DNA of 64,000 bases from Leishmania infantum JPCM5 (lineage: Eukaryota > Euglenozoa > Kinetoplastea > Trypanosomatida > Trypanosomatidae). The stretch's first letter is position 1. Each line of letters starts with the position of its first letter. The DNA is taken from assembly GCF_000002875.2 (NCBI RefSeq), contig NC_009403.2, positions 64,501 through 128,500 on the forward strand, in the 5' to 3' direction. Below the pieces are notes generated by a model. It did no database searches. It was not told the DNA's origin and saw only the letters and a list, made by a program, of their open reading frames with translations. The translations under genes were made by a program, and so were the position numbers. Below, one piece after another: positions 28,577 through 38,197 of this stretch.

Positions 28577-31459
28577 ATGGAGACGAATCGGCCACCTTCG
28601 ACGGCGAAGTGGGTGAGCCGACGCACGCTTGACAGTCAGGCGAACAACCGCGAAAACAACGCAGGACTGACGCACCCGCGCGGGTCCAACTCAGACAAAA
28701 ACCCGAACAGCGCGAATCATCACCACGGCGCGGAGAAGCGTAGGTATGGGCACGCCCCAGATGCTGTCATTGCGGCAATCGGTCGTGGCAGCGGCAGCGG
28801 CAATGCTGGCGGCGCCGCTGCCGCTGACAACTCGCCGTCCGCACCGTTCCACACGAACGGCGGCTGCGGCAATAACCGGTTTGGCATCTCAGGCAGTGGC
28901 CACGGCGGCGGTTGGGGCAGCAACGCTCCCAACTCACATGCCACAAACAACGAACTCAACCACCAGGGTAACACGTTTGCCACGAACACCGTTAACGCTC
29001 ATGGACCACACAGCAACGGCAATAATAACGCCAATGGCGGTAGCCGTCGCGGCTATGGGGCCGGTGGTGGGTATGGAGAGGCGACAGAGCCGACAATCCC
29101 GCCACCGCCGCGAAGCGTGCAGATGGGGCAGGGCGCCTTGGCTGCCCAAGCCGCCGCGGCCACCTCGCGGGATTTTATTCCGCAGCCGCGCCACGCAAAG
29201 GCAAACAGCAGCGCCAGCAGCCACTCTCTGAAGTCGATGGAAGCATCACCGCCTCCTCCTGGCGCCGTGCCTTCTGTGCCTCCTGCCACCCACAGCCCTA
29301 GCTCGACCCCAGCGCTACGCTGGGGTTTCAACGCCACCCCAACACCACGCAGCGCGAACGGCGGCGCAGCAACGCCGAACGCACCCCCATTGGCTTATAC
29401 TGCCGCCTCCCACTTCGACGCGCTGGCGGGGCTCCTCGCTCCCAAGTCAGCTACACCGTCGCCCCTCGCGAGCGCAGCAGACGGTGGTGGCCCCGAGGCA
29501 ACGGTTGCTGCCCAAGCACCTCCGCCTTTCACGGCCGCACCGCTGGCGTTTACCACGACGGTGCCCTCCGTCAACGCCTCTCTCGCCTCCACCGCACCAG
29601 GCGCAGGTGCTCCAGCGCCACTGCGGTCGTTCGCCGCCACTAGCGCCGTGAATGTCGAGCCCTCGCCTCTCGATTCGTTTCACATCGGCGAAAACCTCAG
29701 CTTCGGCGCCTCCGCATTCGGCGGGTCGCTGCACTCGCAGCCGTCCGAGATTGAGACGCTGCTGGGCCAGGTGGAGCGCAGCGCGGGGACGCTGCCGGCG
29801 GGGGCGGCAGGTGAGCGCGTGATAGGCGGCTCGCTGCGCGAGCGGCGCTCCGTGACTGACTGGGGCATCGAGGAGGCGATCCGGACGGTGCTGCCGGGGA
29901 TGGACGAGGACGAGAGCTCGGACAACATGCAGGGCCCGAATTTCTCTGGCGGCATCGCAGCCATCACCGGCAACTGGCACACGTCCGGCGATGTCGAGGC
30001 GCAACCTGTCGCCAGCGGTGGCGTCAGTGGCCTGCTGGCCGACTTCCCCACATCATTTGCTGCGTCCTTCTCAGAGCCTGCGAGCACGTTGCTGCAGTCG
30101 CCCTTCGCCGCAGATGCAGCCTCGAACACGATGGACAATCTTAGTCGGGCCTTCAGTACCGCTGCCCGCGTGGATTCCTGCTCCTTCACTACGTCGCCAG
30201 CCACCACGACGGCGACCCCGCTGCAGCGCCCTCCAACGTCGCCGGGGGTGCGGCTGCCAAATCGCGTCACACCGGTAGAGTCAATGTCGATGCCGCCCTC
30301 GATGAGGGATTTGGCGCACCCTGGCGGCAACCCCTACACGGCTCCCACAGCGACGCAGCCGCCGCCGCCGCGGTCTGCCAAGTCGGAGGTCTCAGCGCGC
30401 GTCGAGGATCTGCCAGGCGCCGGGCAGGGCGGCAGCAGCGAATTCTTCAACCTCTACACCCTGCCGCCGCCAGCGACCACGTCTCCGTGGCTCTCGTCAG
30501 GGATCGGCGAGTCAGCGGCGCCGATGGCGCCTGTGAACCGCACAAGCGATTCCATGACCGCCAAGCTACCAGGGCACCGCTCGCCGCGCACGACTGCGGC
30601 TCGACCAGAGAGGCTGCAAGCGATCCCATTGAAAGAAGGGAGCATGAACAGCAACGGAGGGCTGACGACGACGACCGGCAGCACCACAAGCCCTGCTTTG
30701 GCGGCGGCCCGCCAGTCCAGCACCTCCAGCCACGGCGGCTCGGCGCCCAACACGCCGTCCCTGCGCAAGGAGCTCTCGACGCCGCTGTCAGGGAGCCGCT
30801 CGCAGCCCTACACGCCGGGCGGCTCGCGCCCGCAGCGCCCCTCCCTCTCCGCCCCTCTCGTCAACCGGCACACCATCACTCACATCTTCCGCGAGACGCC
30901 GCAGTCGCTGCGGCGCAGGGAGCGTATGGAGCACAACCACTATCACAGCGACCAGGCACTGTGCAAGGATTTCCACTGGCCCCCGCACGACGAGGCGGAT
31001 GCAGAGCACATGCTGCGGGAGCGCAACGCGACAAAGCTGCTGCGTCACCTCACCATAATCAGCTTCTCCCGGCAGCACGTCAGCGGGGTGCAGGAGCTGT
31101 TCGACACGTGGGCCAAGAATGGCATTCCCGCGCCGGACATGGGCTTTGGCGCGTACTACTTCTACGTCAAAGAGAAGAGCGAGAAGCTACTGTGCATGAA
31201 GCACAACGGCCGAGGTGCCTCCCCGGGCCACGGCTACGGGCGGTGCGACTTTGAGAGTCGCCGCCCGTACAGCACGTGCCGCTACGAGCACGTGTGCCTC
31301 TTTTGTCGCTCTAAGGAGCACGGCTGGTTCGAGGAGGGCAAGTGCCAAGGCTACCAGCAGCTGCTGACTGAGATGGAGGAATTAGGGGTCACCGAGGAGG
31401 ACGTTGTGACGCTGCTGAACGCGATGGAGAGGCCGGCGAAGCCAACGCGATCCAGGTAA
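28577..31459 (+). CDS. Asn/Ala/Pro-rich protein with C-terminal CCCH-plus-CCHC-like Cys/His module, putative RNA-binding protein
   Basis: I do not recognise this 960-residue protein as a named family. Residues 1-~770 are low complexity. The first ~200 are rich in Asn, Gly and His with several N-rich runs; then come Ala, Pro, Ser and Thr. The last ~190 residues look folded: a helical stretch (about 770-870), then Cys873-x16-Cys890-x10-Cys901-x3-His905, followed at once by Cys907-x2-Cys910-x4-His915-x7-Cys923, and an acidic helix to the end. The first set resembles a CCCH finger with long spacing, the second a zinc knuckle. The combination suggests nucleic-acid binding, and the disordered Asn-rich part suggests recruitment to RNP granules; both are inference. 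ATG 28577 is the first ATG of the frame in a CACCATGG context. A T tract near 28340 followed by AG at 28386-28387 is a possible acceptor. The very long upstream spacer is typical of highly regulated RNA-binding-protein genes. Confidence 0.7.
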   Translation: METNRPPSTAKWVSRRTLDSQANNRENNAGLTHPRGSNSDKNPNSANHHHGAEKRRYGHAPDAVIAAIGRGSGSGNAGGAAAADNSPSAPFHTNGGCGNNRFGISGSGHGGGWGSNAPNSHATNNELNHQGNTFATNTVNAHGPHSNGNNNANGGSRRGYGAGGGYGEATEPTIPPPPRSVQMGQGALAAQAAAATSRDFIPQPRHAKANSSASSHSLKSMEASPPPPGAVPSVPPATHSPSSTPALRWGFNATPTPRSANGGAATPNAPPLAYTAASHFDALAGLLAPKSATPSPLASAADGGGPEATVAAQAPPPFTAAPLAFTTTVPSVNASLASTAPGAGAPAPLRSFAATSAVNVEPSPLDSFHIGENLSFGASAFGGSLHSQPSEIETLLGQVERSAGTLPAGAAGERVIGGSLRERRSVTDWGIEEAIRTVLPGMDEDESSDNMQGPNFSGGIAAITGNWHTSGDVEAQPVASGGVSGLLADFPTSFAASFSEPASTLLQSPFAADAASNTMDNLSRAFSTAARVDSCSFTTSPATTTATPLQRPPTSPGVRLPNRVTPVESMSMPPSMRDLAHPGGNPYTAPTATQPPPPRSAKSEVSARVEDLPGAGQGGSSEFFNLYTLPPPATTSPWLSSGIGESAAPMAPVNRTSDSMTAKLPGHRSPRTTAARPERLQAIPLKEGSMNSNGGLTTTTGSTTSPALAAARQSSTSSHGGSAPNTPSLRKELSTPLSGSRSQPYTPGGSRPQRPSLSAPLVNRHTITHIFRETPQSLRRRERMEHNHYHSDQALCKDFHWPPHDEADAEHMLRERNATKLLRHLTIISFSRQHVSGVQELFDTWAKNGIPAPDMGFGAYYFYVKEKSEKLLCMKHNGRGASPGHGYGRCDFESRRPYSTCRYEHVCLFCRSKEHGWFEEGKCQGYQQLLTEMEELGVTEEDVVTLLNAMERPAKPTRSR

Positions 31460-34400
31460 AGCCCCACCTCTCCCCCGCACGCGCGCAGCCATCTTTCGTG
31501 TGGCAATCAGCGACGCTCTTCGCATATATGCTTATCGGTCGCGCTCCTCTGACAGACGCCACGCACGCACGTACTAGGCGCCTCGTCGAGCTCGCCCCTG
31601 TCCGTCACGTACGTCTGCAGGGTCGAGGAACGTTGCGGTTAGGCGGCGCATTGTGGAGAACATTTTTGCTTTCCTCTTTTTTTTCTTGGTTACCGCGCAT
31701 TCATGCAGGCCCCTGTGTATTCGCGCGTGCGTGCGTGTGCATGATCGTCCTTCTTAGCCGAAAACGTGTATGTAAAGGTGTACATCAAGGGTGGGATGTG
31801 TACGCACCCGTATATTTATCTATGTAATCTGTGGTGTGTTTAGTTGCGTGATTCGTTGTCATGGATGCCGTTGCCGCCTTTTGATGATCATACCGTTGTG
31901 TGTGCGTATGCCTGTACGCGTATGTGTTACCGCGTTGCGATCGCAACGGCGTCCTTTTCTATACCTTTCTGTATATATAGCGTCGCGCTGGCGTGTGTAC
32001 ACCTTCCTCGCTTTTTCTTCGCTGCCTTCGTCGTTCCTGCGCCTTGTTGGGTGCCGCCGTTTTCTCCTCGGCGGCAGCTGTGCGAGCGGCTTCTATCACC
32101 CTTGTTGCGCGCACGCGCTTTAAGACTCTCTTCCGCATTTTGCTCTATCTCTGGCCATTCGACGTCTTCCCCTCTCTCCTTTTTCACCGTGTGATGTTTC
32201 TGTCGTTGCAAGGGCCGAGCAGCGCTCATTTTGTGTTGTTTCCTTTTGTTGTTTGCTGCGAGCCACGGTGTGGCCTTCTGTGCCCCCGGCGTTTGCTAGC
32301 TCTCCCTCTCCGTTTCTCTCGCCTTGCACACGTTGCTCTACTTTCAGGCCGCTGTGGCATCTCTCTCTTCCATTTTTGTCGTGGTACTGCCGTTGGTATC
32401 GCCTGGTTGCGCCTACAGATGTGTGTGTGTGTGTGTTTGTGAGCGTCTTGTCTACCTGCGTTTTCTGTCTTTCTGATCAGTGACGGCAATAGACTTGAGA
32501 TTCTTCGCTTTTTTTTCGCGTTCTCTCTTCTCATCGATACGTACTGCTGTTTTGTTTTTTCTTCAAGTGCTCTGATACTCACGGAGACTCTTCCTGCCAC
32601 ACGATAGCCAACACACGCACCGACCCCCCCCCCCACACACACACACCCGTCCTACTAGGAGGCTCAATCCAGCTTGTACAGGTACTCGGTCCCTCTTTTT
32701 TTCTTTTGATTTCTTTTGAATGCTATGCTCGAAGGCGAGTTGGACCTGTTATGTCTGTGTGGTGTTGTCGAGCCACTGCAGCTGCTACTGCTTCTTTGTT
32801 GCTGTGCTCACCATCGCTCATCCATCTCCTCCCCCTCCCGTTCACTCCCTCCTGTGGTCCGACTCTCTCTGTCTCTGCCTCTTTTCTTTACCTCTTCTTC
32901 CTCTAGATCTCTAAGCTCTGATTTTCTTTGCTGCTTCACGATTCCCGAACCTTTTTGTGTGCTCTTGTCGACTTCTTTTCTGTGTCACCGGTGCTGTCCC
33001 GTCACATACTCCACCACCGCTTGTGTGTCTTTGCGTGGCTGCCGCTGCCGCTGCCTCTTCCCCTGTTTCTTTACGGGTTTCTGCAGTGCCCAGCGTCTCT
33101 TCTTCAAGTGCGCGTGCGCTTGCGGGCATCGTGGGTGGTTTACGTGTTCCACCTCGAGAAACACAACGCTGTTATATGTGTGTGTGTGCATGTCAGTGCC
33201 TGTGTCTAGGCATGCAAGATGGTTTTCCGTTGATACAGAGAGTGCCCGTCACCTTCTTGACATGTTTGCCTCTCCATCCCTCTTGCCCCCTAATGTGCTG
33301 TGAACGCTCGCTCTAACGCTTGTGTTTTGCCGTGTATCGCGGATGTGCGGATGTGACTCACCTTTTCCCTCTTGCTCCTGCCGGCGCGGCTGTTCTTGTG
33401 GCTGTTGCTTCATAGTGGCAATGTCGCCGGAGTAGAGAACAGCATCTCTGGTGGGGGCTCTCTTCCTCCCTTCCCTGTCCTCTAGTGTGTGGCGCAGCTG
33501 GACTGTGTGACGTTGGCGGAGGCCGTTTATTTATGTTTAGCCTTTGCTTGTGTTCTTGTGTACGGGGTTGCGCGGTGTCGTGCACTGGGCACCTTTTCGC
33601 TCTCTCTCTCTGAGACCCCTCTCTGTATATATTTTCTGGCGTCTCGTGCTTGTGTGTGTGTGTATGTGATTCTATCTCTGCGTGCGCGCTTCGCCTACCT
33701 TGCCAATTTTTCCCCATCCCCTCCCTCTCTCGTGGCGCGTTGGTTTCGGTGTTTATAGTTTCCTCTATTGTGCCACCACACACACCACTCTCTCTGTTGC
33801 TCGCTTGCCACTCCCTTCTTCCCTCTTTTTGATGTTTCCGTGGCTTCTCACCTTCTTTTATTTCCACGTCATTTGCTTCTCTCGTCATGTGCGCCTCCGT
33901 GCCTGTTTCTTCGTTACGTGTGTGCGTGTGGTTGTCTCTTGTCTGGTCCCTCATCACCTCCTCCTGCCCGTTCTCCTGCATCTTCTGAGTCCTTCCCTCC
34001 CGAAGCGAATCGAGTGGCCAGATGATGCGCCCCCCCCCCTCTCTCTCTCCCTCCCACACATGCACGCAGCAACAACAACAACAGTGAACAACGCACGGGC
34101 AAAGAAAGAGCCGTAGCTGATGATTTAGCAGGGAGACGAGAGCACGGACAATTTGCCTAGCTCTCCTCCCCTTTCTGGCCAAGGCTGGACAATGGTGGCG
34201 CGCCTCTCTCACGTGCACGGGGTGGGGATGGGCACCGCGTCTCACCCTCTCCTATCTCTCTGACGTGTCCTCATGCCTGGGGGATGCACACATGCAGTGC
34301 ATCTCAAGCTCTTCAAGTAAAAACAAAACGGCCAGAAACTGGCACCGATCAACCCTCACGTCTTCCCTTCTGCCTCTGCTCGACGTCACTCTTTTTTTTT

Positions 34401-34852
34401 TTCTGCACCACACAGCACATCCTCCATCCTTCCACCTGCGCCCCGGCCGTGTGCGGTGATGTGCCTTTGTACAGCCGATCAATGCATGCCGTCATGCGTG
34501 TATCTTGAGCATTTGCTTGCCTTTGCTTCTCTGGCCAGCCCTTTGCTTTTCTTTGCTTGGGCGCATCTTCTTTCTCTGCTCTGGTGGTGCCGCCACGTGG
34601 TGGTTTGCTTGCTTCGCTTGCAAGGCTGCTTTGCCGTTCTCTCTCTGTGTGCGCGTGTGCGACGCCGTCGCCGTCTCCATCCCCATCGTCCCCGTCGGCG
34701 CCGTCTCGTGCTGATCGCTGTTGCGTGCGTGAGAGCGGACGTGTGCAAAGCGGGGAAGGGTGAGTTCAACGGCGTCATCTCTCGCAGCGAGTCTTCGTCC
34801 CTCTTCCTCTTCCTCTTCTTGTCTGGTGCATTTTTTTTTTTTCGCGTTGCCG
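31460..34852. other. 3.4-kb intergenic spacer, pyrimidine-rich
   Basis: No supported gene. Dense C/T tracts run through most of it, with short CA and GT runs (for example near 32635 and 32420). A T tract at 34392-34401 and the tract before the EHD gene are the likely processing signals. Confidence 0.6.
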
Positions 34853-34882
34853 ATGTCCATCTCGGGTGCGGCTCCCCCGGAG
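34785..34882 (+). promoter_or_regulatory. Trans-splice region of the EHD gene with two conflicting acceptors
   Basis: An AG at 34785-34786 lies before the strongest pyrimidine tract (about 34796-34842, ending in a long T run). After that tract no AG occurs until 34881-34882, which is downstream of the ATG at 34853. If the strong tract is used, the mature mRNA would start at 34883 and translation at the next ATG, 34925. Confidence 0.45.
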
Positions 34883-36748
34883 CCTCTGTGTGGGAGGGAG
34901 TCGGGCGGCAATGTACCAGGCAGTATGGAGGCGCTCATCAAGAAGCTTCACCCTCTCTACACTCAGCGCGTGCAGCCGCTAGAGGAGATGTACAGCTTCG
35001 ACGTCTTCCGCCCCAGCTGGTATGAGGAGACAATCCTCAACGAACGCCCCTTCATTTCGCTGTTTGGTCCGTGGTCGGCTGGCAAGACCACCTTCATCAA
35101 CTACCTCTTGCAGAGCAACCACTTGTGGACTGGGCCGCAGCCGACAACGGCAGAGTTCACGGTGGTGATGTACGGCAAAGAACCGGGCCCGGTTGCCGGC
35201 CAGGCGCTGGCCAACTCGAAGCATCTGCCGTTCAAGGGGCTTCTCGATTTTGGCGAGTCCTTCATCAGCAACCTTAAAGGCTTCCAGGCGCCCCATGCAC
35301 TCCTGGAGCGCGTCACGCTCATCGACACTCCTGGCGTGCTGGAGAGCTCTAAGGACATTCACCAGCGCAAATACGACTACGTGAACGTGTGCCGCTGGTT
35401 TGCGGAGCGAAGCGACTTGATCTTCGTCTTTTTCGACCCCAGCAAGCTGGACGCCGGCGGGGAGCTTCGCCAGCTCTTTCAAACCTCCTTCAAGGGGATT
35501 GAGAATCGTCTCCGTCTCGTATTGAACAAGGCTGACACCATCTCCACCCAGGAGCTCATGCGGGTCTATGGCAGTTTGTTCTGGAACTTATCCAACTTCA
35601 TCAACACAACGGAGCCGCCGCGAGTCTACGTTGGCAGCTTTTGGGATAAGCCGTACAGCCCAAACTCCTTCTCTCGTCTCTTCGCTGAGGAGAAGTTAGA
35701 CCTGCTGCATGAGTTGCTCGACGTCATCCCGCAACAGGCGAGGGACAAGAAGATCGCGTCGCTCATTCGGCGAGCCAAGGAGGTGCTCGTGCACGCCGCC
35801 ATCATTGGTGGCATCCGGGCCGACCTGCCAGTTCTCTTCGGCAGGTCCAAGGCGAAGAAAAAGGCCGCGGAGCAGCTGCCAAGGCGCTACGAACTCATCG
35901 GCGCTCGCTACAAGATGAACCACCGCGACTTTCCTCCTGTGCAGGCGTATCGGTCTTTTCTGGAGCGCTTCGACGTCGCGAAGTTCCCACCGCTGCAGAA
36001 AGCGGAGAAGGCTGGTCTCATCCGTGGCATTCAAGAGCTGATTGACACGATCCTGCCATCCATGCTGCGGCCAGTGTGCAACACCCGAGCTGCAAACCCG
36101 TTTGAGGAGGATAAGCAGACGGGCTTGCTGAGCATGTACCGCGATCACGTGTTCTTGCAGCGCGATGGTCGGTCTGGCATGCAGGGGGGCACTGACAAGG
36201 TCGCCGCCACCATGGGTGAGGGGATGCGCGACTCGGCGACCACGGGTCTGTCTTCCAGTGTTGCCGCCGCCCCCGCATCCGGCCCGTCGTCTCTACTTGG
36301 CCCCGGCACCGCAGTTACAGCACCTTCTGCGTCGCCATCCTTCACAGAGTCGCCTTCCCTCGCGATGGCTGCTTCTTCCACGGCTGCCGCCGCTCCGTCG
36401 CCGCCGCCGCCGCCATCATCAGCCGCGGCGACGTCGTCGCCAGCTGACATGCAAGCCATGATGGCGATAATGCAGCAGATGGTCGCATATCGGCAGCAGC
36501 AACAACAGCAAGACCGACAGAGCAGCAGTGCACCTGCGACCGTCAACTCACACGGGACACTATCCTCATCGTCCCCACAGACATCGGGAAATCCTGTTGA
36601 GTCCTCCGTTCCGGTGACCCCGCAAGAGTCGGACCTCAACAGCGAACCGTGCCCACCTACCGTGGTGCCTCAACCCGGCCTGTCCAACAACTGCGCTACC
36701 CAGGTTAATGCATGGGCTGGCGAGGACGTGTCAAAATCGCAACACTGA
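34853..36748 (+). CDS. EHD-family (Eps15-homology-domain-type) dynamin-like ATPase lacking the EH domain
   Basis: The 631-residue product belongs to the EHD branch of the dynamin superfamily, membrane-remodelling ATPases of endocytic recycling. Residues ~25-70 form the N-terminal helical region with the Leu-Tyr-x-x-x-(V)-x-P-L-E-E-x-Y-x-F motif. The P-loop is Gly-Pro-Trp-Ser-Ala-Gly-Lys-Thr (72-79), close to the G-Q-Y-S-T-G-K-T of animal EHDs. The Gly-Pro-x-Pro-Thr-Thr switch I, Asp-Thr-Pro-Gly switch II and Asn-Lys-Ala-Asp G4 are intact. A helical middle domain runs to about residue 430. The rest is disordered: Ala/Ser/Pro runs and a short Gln-rich stretch near 545-555. The C-terminal EH domain of animal EHDs, which binds Asn-Pro-Phe peptides, is absent. 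The start is uncertain: ATG 34853 is the first, but ATG 34925 (residue 25) fits the likely acceptor and still keeps the conserved helix. Confidence 0.85.
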   Translation: MSISGAAPPEPLCGRESGGNVPGSMEALIKKLHPLYTQRVQPLEEMYSFDVFRPSWYEETILNERPFISLFGPWSAGKTTFINYLLQSNHLWTGPQPTTAEFTVVMYGKEPGPVAGQALANSKHLPFKGLLDFGESFISNLKGFQAPHALLERVTLIDTPGVLESSKDIHQRKYDYVNVCRWFAERSDLIFVFFDPSKLDAGGELRQLFQTSFKGIENRLRLVLNKADTISTQELMRVYGSLFWNLSNFINTTEPPRVYVGSFWDKPYSPNSFSRLFAEEKLDLLHELLDVIPQQARDKKIASLIRRAKEVLVHAAIIGGIRADLPVLFGRSKAKKKAAEQLPRRYELIGARYKMNHRDFPPVQAYRSFLERFDVAKFPPLQKAEKAGLIRGIQELIDTILPSMLRPVCNTRAANPFEEDKQTGLLSMYRDHVFLQRDGRSGMQGGTDKVAATMGEGMRDSATTGLSSSVAAAPASGPSSLLGPGTAVTAPSASPSFTESPSLAMAASSTAAAAPSPPPPPSSAAATSSPADMQAMMAIMQQMVAYRQQQQQQDRQSSSAPATVNSHGTLSSSSPQTSGNPVESSVPVTPQESDLNSEPCPPTVVPQPGLSNNCATQVNAWAGEDVSKSQH

Positions 36749-38197
36749 ACCGAGCGCTGTGCTTCCTGCGTATCACAAGCTTGTCTCTCCCTATTCTCAT
36801 TCTCGGCCAACAAGGAGGATCACTGATCTGCCGCTGTGGGCGCGTCTAACTTCTTCTTCCCTCTCTTCCTTCCTTTGCGCGTCTTCTTGTGTGCGGGTGT
36901 GCTCGCGGTCTCTCCGTGGTCTCCTCATGCTCACCCATGACGACACCACCTTGCTCAGTGTATGATGGTGCATGCCGTGTGGTAACGGCTCTTGGGGGAT
37001 GGCAGGCGGGGTCAGAGTTTGGCTCCGCCACCCCTTCCTCCGCTCCTGTCTTTACGCGACCTCACTATCCCCTTTCTCCGTGGCGCTCCCCCGTTCGCTA
37101 GTCTCTCCCTCAACCGTTGCTTTTTTTTTTCTGTGCGCTGCCGCCTGGTCATGAAGACCTCGAATGGTGCGGCCAGGAGTTGGAGAGCGTTTGTCCACTG
37201 CCCTCGCTTTATGAGGTAGGGCGCCATCAGCGCAAGGCCCACCCCGCACTCCTGACGCACACAAATCGGAAGGGACTGAGGAGGGGCGGGGGGGCAACGA
37301 AGGGAGACGTTGATGCTGCACGTGTACCTAAAAGAGACGCCCTGGCCATCGCTGAGATGGGGTAGCGGGGGTGCGGACACACGCACCAACAAGTTCCAAA
37401 GAGGCTTTCTCAACTTTCACTGACGCTGCGCATGCGACGCCGCCACCGCTTCTGTCAAGGATGTGCGCAAGAGGCGGGGATGGGGGCATGCATGTGGGAA
37501 TAAAGGGGAGAGGGTGTGCCGTTCCACCCTGTCCTCCGCTATCTTCACATGGCTGTCACGTTGAAGCCCCTTCCTGCGGGTGCTGTGTGACTTGAGTCTC
37601 AGCGCCGCACCACTAGCTTCTCACTGCTCTCCACACGTCGACCCCTCGGTTTCCACTTTCTACGCTTTTCTTCTCTTTGGTTGCTTCTGCATGTCGGGTC
37701 ACATAAACTGCGACGGTTGCTACCTGCTGCTGCGCCCTACCGCGTGAACCACGTGCGTGCGCCTTCTGGCCGCATGACCACCTCGTTGTTGATACCGCAG
37801 ACGACTGCATCGCTGGTGCGCGCAGACACAGACTGTAGTGCGTGGCGAATGAAGAGAGGAGAAAGGGCCGTCACACTCTCCCTCCCTCGTACCGCTCTGG
37901 CTTCTGGGCAGCGTGCAAGGCACCCATGCACCCACACACGCACAAATTTCAGCAACGCCCTTCCGTTGCCGCTGTTGTAACGGCCGCCACCCTACAGCCT
38001 CTGCTTTTCCAACGCTGTGTGGCTGTTTCGTCGCGAGGGAGAGGTGAGTGGGGGACGCCCACCACCAGCGATACCGCGAAGAGCATGCAGCGCAGCATCT
38101 CTCTTGCACCGCTTTCACTTCCTCCCTCATCCTGCGCTTATCGAGTGCGCGTGTACCGTGACGCACAGTTCCCTCACTCAGTGCTCGGCGGGACACG
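36749..38197. other. Intergenic spacer
   Basis: About 1.45 kb with no supported gene. A pyrimidine tract near 37118-37131 and another at 38110-38142 are the clearest processing signals. Confidence 0.6.
38110..38145 (+). promoter_or_regulatory. Pyrimidine tract and trans-splice acceptor for the 1511-residue gene
   Basis: A C/T-rich tract is followed by the first AG at 38144-38145, 53 bases before the ATG at 38198. Confidence 0.5.
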
